Source of the DNA: Deltaproteobacteria bacterium
Lineage (GTDB): Bacteria > Myxococcota_A > Polyangia > Polyangiales > Houyiibacteriaceae
DNA: 6,652 nt
Assembly (NCBI GenBank): GCA_027295555.1
Contig: JAPUKT010000207.1
Coordinates: 1 to 6,652 of the forward strand
Direction: 5' to 3'
Part shown: positions 1 through 6,400 of the stretch, one piece after another
Layout of the letters: every line of letters begins with the position of its first letter
Position numbering within the stretch: the first letter of the stretch is position 1
Notes under the pieces: model-generated
Told to the model about the DNA's origin: nothing
Database searches by the model: none
What the model saw: the letters and a program-made list of their open reading frames with translations, nothing else
Translations under genes and position numbers: made by a program

Positions 1-178
1 CCGCCCGTGCCTGCTGCTTCGGAGATAGGCTTGCCGGTTCGGCTCCGGCGTTGACGGACTCGACTTTGACGACGTCCACGGTCGCGTCGCCGCCCTGCGC
101 GAGTGCGTAACCAAGCCCGCTCCCGGCCAATAACAGGCCGAGGCACCCCTGAAAAACGGGCCCCACCCGTCTAAACAT
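1..178 (-). CDS. Exported protein of unknown function, N-terminal part only
   Basis: This reading frame opens with ATG at 178-176 and stays open to the left window edge, giving 59 residues. A run of six G (186-191 on the minus strand) lies 7 bases before the start and can serve as a ribosome binding site. The N-terminus looks like a type I signal peptide: MFRR, then a hydrophobic core (CLGLLLAGSGLGYALA), then a likely cut after Ala-Leu-Ala at residue 27. The mature part begins QGGDATVDVV and includes SLSPKQQARA, which could open a helical region. Cys12 is too early and in too poor a context to be a lipoprotein cysteine. It lies downstream of the gltG-like gene in the same direction but has its own promoter. 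In M. xanthus the gene after gltG is gltH, a predicted outer-membrane protein; too little is present to say whether this is the equivalent. Function is not assigned. Confidence 0.75.
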   Translation of the reverse strand, partial: MFRRVGPVFQGCLGLLLAGSGLGYALAQGGDATVDVVKVESVNAGAEPASLSPKQQARA

Positions 179-185
179 CAACGAT

Positions 186-191
186 CCCCCC
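186..191 (-). promoter_or_regulatory. Probable ribosome binding site of the exported protein
   Basis: Six consecutive G on the minus strand end 7 bases before the ATG at 178. The match to the anti-Shine-Dalgarno is only partial, but the position is right. This ATG is also the only sensible start just upstream of the signal peptide and just downstream of the promoter. Confidence 0.45.
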
Positions 192-202
192 AACTTGCGC
201 CG

Positions 203-230
203 ATTATACGCGGCACGTTTCTCAAGTCAA
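203..230 (-). promoter_or_regulatory. Near-consensus sigma-70 promoter
   Basis: On the minus strand a TTGACT -35 box (230-225) and a perfect TATAAT -10 box (208-203) are separated by 16 bases. Only the last base of the -35 box departs from TTGACA, and the spacer is one base short of the optimum. Transcription would be expected to begin near 195-196, leaving a leader of about 17 bases before the ATG at 178. The site lies in the only AT-richer gap of the window and is correctly placed for the exported-protein gene, so that gene is probably transcribed on its own as well as by any read-through from the upstream operon. Confidence 0.7.
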
Positions 231-279
231 TGCACCTACAATACAGTTAAGCCGCAAATATGCTGCAGTGCCAAAAAAA

Positions 280-1746
280 CTAGTTTTGAGGCTGGAAAAC
301 AAAGGGATAGCGGAACGTGACGCTGCCTCCGTCCGGCCCCGGATTGAATCGGAAGCGGCTGATGGCTCGAGTCACGCAATCTGCGACGGCGGGGCTCCCG
401 GTCGTATTCTCGGTGGCCTTGGCGCCGGTCACGTTGCCGCGTTCTTGAATGGTGAAGGTCACGGTGACCTTGCCCGCGAGGCCAGGGTTCTTCCGAAGCT
501 CGGATTCGTAGCAGCGCGTGATCGACCTGATGCGCTGTTTGATCTGACGCTGGACCAACGCTGCATCGAACTCACCTCTGCCGCCGATGTCACCACCGCC
601 GCGGACCCCAACGTTGCCGCGGACCTGGCGCTCTTTGACCTCGGCGCCTTCTTTGGCAGCCTTGCCGGCCCCTTTCGAAGCCTTGAGCGAACCGAGTCCT
701 GCCTGCTGTCCGCTGCCGCCTCCGGTACGCGTACGGAGCGCCCCGGTCGCGCTCTTGGTTGCGACGCCGACACCGGAGGCCTGCGCCAACACATCGGCCG
801 CGTTGCCTGTCACCGCGCCTCCAGCCAGCACGTCACTGAGCGCCCCGCCCTCGCCACCTAAGGCGCCGAGCAACATCGCTTCGGCTTGGGCTGCCGCTGC
901 TTGCGCGATCCGCGCGCGGGCCTCGATGCTGACCGCCGGGTCGTCGGCGCTGATTACAGCCTTTTTGGCCTCGCCCGTGTCGGGCTTCTTATCGGGTCGC
1001 TCGGTCTTTGCCTCCTTTTCTTTTGCCTTCTCTTCTTCGGCGTCGTCACCCAGTTCTTCTTCGACTTCCGGTGGTTCGACAGGCGCTTCGAAAATCAGCC
1101 GAACGAGGCTCTCGGGCACCTCCTGTTCGCTCTTCTCGACCTCCCAGTCCGCGTTCTCCATGAAGACGATGAACCCAAAAAACAACATGTAGGAGAAGAT
1201 CACCCACGTCGTGAACGTCCAGTCGATGTTCTTTGCGAGGCCTCGCTGAACCGCCGCTGGCAGCTGTGGTTTCGGCGTGATCGGCGGAGGGGTCACGAAC
1301 TCGAAAAAGACGGTGAAGTCCCCCACGCGGATGTTGCCGCGGGAGCTGTCGGCCAGCTTGGTTTGGTAGTGCGTCCCGGCGTTTCGGGCGGCGCCCGTTT
1401 CTCGGAGATGTTCGAGCTTTTGGACGCCGCCCGGCAGCGCCACCTTGCCGCTCATCTCTCCGGTGAAGTTCAAAATGTAGTCGTCGCCAACCAGCTGAAA
1501 GAGCTCGAAGCGCGACTCGAGCTTCGAAGGCAACGTGCCCGACTTGATGATCAGATGATTCTTCGCCGCAGTGCCGATCGAAACCGTTTCTCGGCGACGA
1601 ACGATTCGCTCTTCGACGATCTTCTTGTCTTTGAAGAGGCCGATGCGAAGGACCTTCGGGCCGCCCTTTTTCACCGTAACGGCCTGCATGGCAATCGTCA
1701 TGGCGCCCGGTCGTGTTCTCGTCCTCGGACTCTGTGGTTGAGTCAT
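280..1746 (-). CDS. gltG: GltG/PglI/NfsG-like inner-membrane protein: FHA-like domain, one TM helix, TonB-like AgmX/PglI C-terminal domain
   Basis: This 488-residue protein matches the architecture of the gliding-motility protein GltG (PglI) and its sporulation paralogue NfsG. Residues about 32-152 form a cytoplasmic FHA-like beta domain (VSIGTAAKNHLIIK, then FELFQLVGDDYILNF and MSGKVALPGG). One membrane helix spans about 176-196 (WTFTTWVIFSYMLFFGFIVF). Residues 222-265 are a Pro/Glu/Lys-rich linker, and 280-390 an Ala/Gly-rich, probably flexible periplasmic stretch. Residues 393-487 are the AgmX/PglI C-terminal domain, a TonB-C-like fold with CYESELRKNPGLAGKV, ADCV and RYPFVF; Cys412 and Cys457 may form a disulphide. 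By family knowledge, it should couple an inner-membrane proton-driven motor to periplasmic and outer-membrane parts. The start is ATG 1746: an in-frame TAG lies three codons upstream and GGAG (1759-1756) lies 9 bases before it. It follows the gltF-like gene by 73 bases. Paralogues cannot be told apart here, so the symbol could equally be nfsG. Confidence 0.85.
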   Translation of the reverse strand: MTQPQSPRTRTRPGAMTIAMQAVTVKKGGPKVLRIGLFKDKKIVEERIVRRRETVSIGTAAKNHLIIKSGTLPSKLESRFELFQLVGDDYILNFTGEMSGKVALPGGVQKLEHLRETGAARNAGTHYQTKLADSSRGNIRVGDFTVFFEFVTPPPITPKPQLPAAVQRGLAKNIDWTFTTWVIFSYMLFFGFIVFMENADWEVEKSEQEVPESLVRLIFEAPVEPPEVEEELGDDAEEEKAKEKEAKTERPDKKPDTGEAKKAVISADDPAVSIEARARIAQAAAAQAEAMLLGALGGEGGALSDVLAGGAVTGNAADVLAQASGVGVATKSATGALRTRTGGGSGQQAGLGSLKASKGAGKAAKEGAEVKERQVRGNVGVRGGGDIGGRGEFDAALVQRQIKQRIRSITRCYESELRKNPGLAGKVTVTFTIQERGNVTGAKATENTTGSPAVADCVTRAISRFRFNPGPDGGSVTFRYPFVFQPQN

Positions 1747-1755
1747 CGCGCCCTA

Positions 1756-1759
1756 CTCC
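1756..1759 (-). promoter_or_regulatory. Ribosome binding site of gltG-like gene
   Basis: GGAG on the minus strand lies 9 bases before the ATG at 1746. An in-frame TAG (1755-1753) between this site and the ATG excludes any longer start, so the site fixes the N-terminus of the FHA-like protein. Confidence 0.6.
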
Positions 1760-1766
1760 GCGTCTC

Positions 1767-1781
1767 CGTCTCCATGAGACG
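1767..1781 (-). other. Small perfect hairpin in the gltF-gltG gap
   Basis: On the minus strand CGTCTC and GAGACG form a 6-bp perfect stem around a 3-base loop, and a second GAGACG copy (1766-1761) directly follows and could pair instead. No T run follows, so it is not an intrinsic terminator. It sits 21 bases upstream of the gltG-like ATG, close enough to affect ribosome loading or RNA stability, but no function is shown. Confidence 0.35.
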
Positions 1782-1819
1782 TTTGACCGAGGCCGAAGAT
1801 CTGTCACGCGCAGGGATCA

Positions 1820-2074
1820 TCAGAAGGGCTCCTGCTGTACGCTTCGGACGACCTCACGGAGGAAGCTCGTACGGAGCTCGAGCACCCCATAGCCCAAATT
1901 GGAGCGGTTGAGGATGTAAAACGCGTTCGGCTTTTGCACGCGCCCTTCGATGACGATTTCCTCGAGTTGGATGACGCGCGGTTGCCGCTTTTTCTTGCTC
2001 TGGGCAAACGCGCTCGCAGCGAAGAGAGCGGTCACGAGGAGCGCGAGCAGCATCATGGATACATAGCGTTTCAT
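1820..2074 (-). CDS. gltF: Small exported protein in the GltF/NfsF position
   Basis: This 84-residue protein begins with a clear type I signal peptide: MKRYVS, a hydrophobic core (MMLLALLVTALFAASAFA) and a likely cut after Ala24. The mature protein is only about 60 residues. It has a basic start (QSKKKRQPR), then VIQLEEIVIEGRVQKPN, AFYILNRSNLGYG and ELRTSFLREVV, which read like an ordered mixed alpha/beta segment rather than random sequence. There is no cysteine and no membrane helix after cleavage, so a soluble periplasmic protein is expected. The ATG overlaps the stop of the upstream TPR lipoprotein gene by four bases (ATGA) and has an AGGAGG site 10 bases upstream. The symbol rests on its position between gltE-like and gltG-like genes, where M. 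xanthus has gltF (and nfsF in the paralogous locus), plus small size and export signal. Its molecular role is unknown. Confidence 0.7.
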   Translation of the reverse strand: MKRYVSMMLLALLVTALFAASAFAQSKKKRQPRVIQLEEIVIEGRVQKPNAFYILNRSNLGYGVLELRTSFLREVVRSVQQEPF

Positions 2075-3423
2075 TCGACTCCCCCCTCCTCTCGCGCGCC
2101 ACGCGCGGCTTCTCGGGTGGCGCGCTCCTTGTCGCGCTCGATCCGACGTTTCGCACGTTGGATCATGCGGTCGAGGTCGCGCAAGTATTCCTCGGACTGA
2201 TCGTCACGGCGCAGGCGCGGGCCCATCTGGCTTCGGTAGGTCTTGAGCTCGCCGACCGACCTTTCGAGCGCGCTGATCTCGTCCAGCCCCGGGAAGTCAC
2301 CGCCCGCCGACAAATACAGCAGCCCCAGGCCGAAATGAGCCTCAGGAACCTTCGATTCCAGCTCGAGGGCCCGTCGATAGGCATGCTGGGCCTCGGTCCA
2401 CCGCTTGGAGGCTCGATACGCGTCCCCGAGGTTGACGTGGACCGCGGGCAGGGTCGGCACGAGCTTCTTTGCGGCCTGGAAGTGGGAAAGAGCCTCGGCG
2501 TAGTTGCCACCAGCCAGCAGTTGAATCCCCAGGGCCATCCGCGCCTCGGCGTAGTCGGGCCGCAGCCGGACTGCCCGCTCGTAGGCCTGGAGCGCATCGC
2601 GCAGCTTACCTGGCTCGCCCTTGAGCTTCTCGCCGGTCAGGAAGTAGAGTTCGGCTACGTTTGCGTCGACGGCCATCGCCTGGTCGAGGATCGAGTCAGC
2701 GAGCTCGTCACGTCCCTGTGCACGGCTTGCCTTGATCAACGCGATCAGGGCGGGCACGAAGCGCTCGTCACACTTTAGAGCACGCCTCGCGGCCATCCAT
2801 GCCTCATCGTAGCGCTCCGCCTCGACCAACACTTCCGCGTAAAGCGCCTGCATCTCCAGGTTGGTTCGATGGTCCCGAGCGATTGCCTCTACCGACGCAA
2901 CGGCGTCTTGGACGTCCCTGCGGCGGATCTCGATCGTCGCGATCCCGCGCGCCGCTGGCTCGTAGTCCGGCAGCGCGTTCAGCGACCGCCGGTAGTAGTC
3001 GAGGGCCTTGCGCTCGTCACCCGAGCGGTCGGCCAACACGCCGAGGTTGTAGAGCGCCGGATACGCACGAGCGTCTTTTTTGAGGGTGTCCTGGAAGTAC
3101 TGTTGAGCGGCGGCGACGTCGTTGGCCTGCGCCGCTTCGACACCTCGGCCGAACGCTTTTTGCGCCTTGGACGACATCGGAGTGCGCGCGGGGCGACGGC
3201 ATTGCTCTGCGCGGGTGGCGCCCCATGGGCTTGCAGCCGCGGGGACGGCAGAATCAGTAGACCCCATCGCCGGCGATTGCCCGCCGCCCTCCCCAGGCAG
3301 CTCACCACCAGCCGTGACCTCGACGTCGGGCTCGGACGCTCCTCCGCCCTTGCAGCCCTGCCCGGCGAACATGACCAACATGATCGCCACCAATCCCATC
3401 GCAGTGTGGACCCCCAGACGCAT
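2071..3423 (-). CDS. gltE: GltE/AglT/NfsE-like TPR lipoprotein
   Basis: This 450-residue protein has an N-terminal hydrophobic stretch (MGLVAIMLVMFAGQ) ending in Gly-Cys at residue 24, then a Gly/Pro/Ala-rich spacer to about residue 70, as in envelope lipoproteins. The lipobox (GQGC) is unusual because -3 is Gly rather than Leu/Val/Ile. Residues about 87-398 form a run of eight or nine TPR units; the clearest are at 121-154 (ALYNLGVLADRSGDERKALD), 291-324 (ARMALGIQLLAGGNYAEALS) and 325-358 (VHVNLGDAYRASKRWTEAQH). The last 45 residues are a highly charged helix. In M. xanthus the corresponding protein AglT/GltE is needed for adventurous gliding and belongs to the envelope part of the machine. 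The start is ATG 3423, not the in-frame start 46 codons earlier: it has AAGGAG 8 bases upstream, gives the lipoprotein signal at once, and overlaps the previous stop by one base (TGATG). It is translationally coupled to both neighbours. Confidence 0.8.
   Translation of the reverse strand: MRLGVHTAMGLVAIMLVMFAGQGCKGGGASEPDVEVTAGGELPGEGGGQSPAMGSTDSAVPAAASPWGATRAEQCRRPARTPMSSKAQKAFGRGVEAAQANDVAAAQQYFQDTLKKDARAYPALYNLGVLADRSGDERKALDYYRRSLNALPDYEPAARGIATIEIRRRDVQDAVASVEAIARDHRTNLEMQALYAEVLVEAERYDEAWMAARRALKCDERFVPALIALIKASRAQGRDELADSILDQAMAVDANVAELYFLTGEKLKGEPGKLRDALQAYERAVRLRPDYAEARMALGIQLLAGGNYAEALSHFQAAKKLVPTLPAVHVNLGDAYRASKRWTEAQHAYRRALELESKVPEAHFGLGLLYLSAGGDFPGLDEISALERSVGELKTYRSQMGPRLRRDDQSEEYLRDLDRMIQRAKRRIERDKERATREAARGAREEGGVE
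2085..2090 (-). promoter_or_regulatory. Strong ribosome binding site of gltF-like gene
   Basis: A full AGGAGG lies 10 bases before the ATG at 2074, inside the last codons of the gltE-like gene; a second GGAG (2082-2079) lies only 4 bases from the start. The strength of this site is the best evidence that the short frame is a real gene. Confidence 0.7.
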
Positions 3424-6400
3424 CACTGGTTCTCCTTGGTGATAGCAGGGGGTGCAATGCCCGGTCGAATCTCCATCGGCTTGCCTCGCGGCGAGCGCGT
3501 AAACTCGCCCGGCGTGTAGCCCTGGAAGGTGGCGTCGCGAGCCTGCGCTTCGGCGATGCATTCGGCAATGCGTTCGTCGCCATAGGCTTGCAGGCGATCG
3601 ATTGCAGTGCGGGTGTACTCATCGTCGAGGCTGCCGGCGCGAGCAGCCCGGGCAGCCAGCGCGTAACGCGCGACCGCAAAGCATTCGATCGGACGGACCT
3701 TTTCATCGAGCAGCTGGCGCACCCGGTCTTCGACCTCGAGTCGAATGTCTTCGCGGTCGTATTCGTCGAGCTTGCGCAGCTGCTTCTGCATGTCGATCGG
3801 CATGACGAACGGCGCGTTCAGGACCGAGCGAGCCAGAACTTCGTAAGTCCGGCCTTGGCGGACCAACGACGCGATGGTCCAGCGTGGCCGGCGATACTGG
3901 AGCACCGGCTCATACCCTTGGACGATGGATTGGGCCTCGGCGCTGCCCTTTTCAATCCGTTTCGCCAAAGTGGTGGCGTATGCCCCCATCGTTCGCGGCT
4001 TGCCGACTTTGATCTGGAACTTCTCGAAAGCGCCGATCTTGCCGTCGGCGAGAATGAATCGAGCCTCTGCGGCATACCCTGCAGCCACCGATCCTGGCGG
4101 TTGTCCGGTACGCTCATAGCCCTTGGTCACATCCGCCAATGCTGCGCGATATTCTCGAGAGCGACCTCGCGCCTTTTCCGACTGCGCGATCCGCCAGTGG
4201 GCCTGCACGACGAAGTCGCCGGCCTGGCCGTCATTCCCGTAGGCTTTGATGAACTCGCGCATCCCTCGGATCGCTTCGGTGTAGCGCTGCTGTCGATACG
4301 CCATTTCTGCGATCCGAAAGAGGGCGGCTCGCTTCGCTTCGGGGTCGTCCACCGTGGTGTAGACGCGCCGATAGTACTTGGTCGCCTCTTTGTATTGCTG
4401 GAGCTGCTCGAGCATGATCGCCGAGTTGACCAGGGCATTCGCTCGCTGCTTTTGGACTGCGGGGTCGGTCGACTTCGCGAACCGCTGTGAGTCGGCGAGC
4501 ACGCGGTAGTTTTCGACGGCACGGTCGAAGTCGAAGTAGCGAACTGCGTTGTACGCGAGCTTGAAGTGCGCGTTCGCCAAGATGGCATCGAGGCTCTTTT
4601 GCTCCTCGGCGTCTTCGGCTTCGCGCGGCCCCACCTCGTCGATGATGCGCTGGTAGAGAGTTCCCGCCGACTCATAGCGGTTGGTCGCCTCGAGCGCCAA
4701 CGCCGCGTACTCGAGCGCGATCGGTGCCTGCTTGTCGTTTGGATTCGCGTTGACCGCACTGAGCAACATCGTGGCCGACTGCTCGTAGAGCCGCTGCTGT
4801 TCGGCGTCGGTGGCCTCCCCGGCGCTCTTGTAGACCTCGAGTGCGTCTTGGTAGACCAGCGCATTGAGGTCGGCCCCAGCACGACAAATCGGCTTATCGC
4901 GGTTTGCGGGCTTGCCGCAATCGATGGCTTCGGCGCGGGCGGAGAAGGTGCAACCCCGTTCTTGGATGTCGGTCGCAAGCCGCCGAATCTCTTCGGAGTC
5001 CTGCTCGGCCACCGCCATGGCGCGGAGGTTCTCCCAGGCGACTTGCCCGGTGGCGTCGGCTTCCGGCCCGGAGCAGCGCTCCTCGTAGATGCGGGCGAAG
5101 CGCGCTTTGGCTTGCGGCCAGTAGCCGTACCAGTAGAGCAGCAGCGCGTTGTTGTAGTCGTAGGCGGGGCGGACACCCTCGGTGTCGCGCTTCGGGCTTA
5201 TGCGGCTCAGGTAGATCTCGCGCGCTCGCGCAAGGCGCTGCACTGTTTCTGGCATCGCCACGGGGTGCACCGTTGGCGGCTCCCCGGTCACCGGGGGCGC
5301 TTCATCTCGCATGACGAGGCGGCCCTCTTCGATGTCCCGATCCGAAATCCGGTTCAACGACTCGACAACTCGGCGAGCGGACTCGGCCAGGTACGCGTCG
5401 TCGACGTTCGAGTCGCGGACCTCGGCATACTCGGTGGCCGCCTGTTCGTAGGTCTCCGACCAATAAAGCGCGTCGGCCAGGTTGTAGTGAAGCTCGTAGC
5501 CCTGAGGGTTGTTGGGATAGCGCTCGAGGTATCCTCGGTATGCCGCAGCTGCCAGTGCGTACTCGCGTTGTGAGTCCCGGCAAAGCCGCACGTTCCGCTC
5601 TTCTACGCACTGCTGCCGCAGGCGCTGGGCACGGGAATGGTGGTGAACGGCGGTCACGATCAGCGCGTTCTCGGCCAACTGCTCCGCGTTTCGCTGCTCC
5701 GCGGGGCGGTCCATGTTCGCGGTCCACCATGGGCTTCCTTGCACGTATTCGGTCAATTCCGTGCGAGCGATGATCGCCTCCTCGAACTCGTTGTGCATCT
5801 GATGGGCGACTGCGATGTCGTTCAAGATCTCCGGCGTGCGGTGGTGATTAGGCCACTTCGACAGAGCGAGCCGCCACGCCGCAATCGCTTCCGGATACTT
5901 GGCTTCATCGAAGTACACCTGCCCGAGCTGGAAGTAGACTTCCGGCGTCCAGGCACGGTCCTGCGGCAACAGTGCCCCATCCTGGATCCGTTCGATGCCA
6001 GTTCGCTTCCCCTCGACGGGATCCGGGATTTGGTTTTCGTTCCAGTCGTCGTAGGCGAACGCGATTCCGAGGTAGTCGATCGCCTCGGGTCGTAGCTCGG
6101 ATCCAGCCCGCCCAGTCTCGCGCTCCGCATCGTCGGACCATTGAACCAACCGGGCGAAGCTCTGGACCGCTTTGGGATAGTGACTCGCGCGGTAGTAGGC
6201 CCAGGCCACCTTGTAGAGCGCGAGGTTGTAGTTGCGGTCATCGGGCTTTTCGAGGATTCGGTCGTATGCAGCGATGGAGAGGTCGAGCGCGTTCTCGCCC
6301 CCGAAGTCGTCGAAGTGGTGCTCACCGATTCGAAACCAGGTTTCGCTCACGAAGCGGGCATCGGGCGAAATCGGCTCGCAGTCTTTGTACGGGTTGATGA

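Larger units (their letters stand above)
179..279. other. Intergenic region between gltG-like gene and exported-protein gene
   Basis: These 101 bases contain the sigma-70 promoter and the G-rich ribosome binding site. No GC-rich stem followed by a T run was found after the gltG-like stop. The stop codon lies in a 12-base AT-rich palindrome (276-287, AAAACTAGTTTT) extended into a run of seven T on the minus strand, but that stem is too weak to be a convincing intrinsic terminator. Operon read-through or Rho-dependent ending therefore remains possible. Confidence 0.6.

Noticed and set aside
258..276. Possible sigma-54 promoter (TTGGCAC ... TTGC on the minus strand)
   Set aside because: The GG and GC elements are 15 bases apart instead of the required 10, so the match is accidental.
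273..287. Intrinsic terminator after the gltG-like gene
   Set aside because: A 12-base palindrome runs into seven T, but the stem has only AT pairs around CTAG, leaves no room for a loop and includes the stop codon; too weak to call.
268..861. Plus-strand open frame of 197 codons starting with GTG
   Set aside because: It is antisense to the conserved AgmX/PglI C-terminal domain and its composition looks like random GC-rich translation.
886..1911. Plus-strand open frame of 341 codons
   Set aside because: It is antisense to the gltG-like gene and part of the gltF-like gene, crosses both, and encodes Arg/Leu-rich sequence without recognisable domains; GC-rich codon bias keeps such mirror frames open.
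3423..3561. Start of the gltE-like gene 46 codons earlier
   Set aside because: The extension has no signal peptide, overlaps the gltD-like gene by 139 bases, and would bury the lipoprotein signal; the ATG at 3423 has AAGGAG at 8 bases and TGATG coupling.
4566..5573. Plus-strand open frame of 335 codons
   Set aside because: It lies wholly antisense within the gltD-like TPR coding sequence, which has clear repeat structure; no signal peptide, domain or convincing ribosome binding site supports it.
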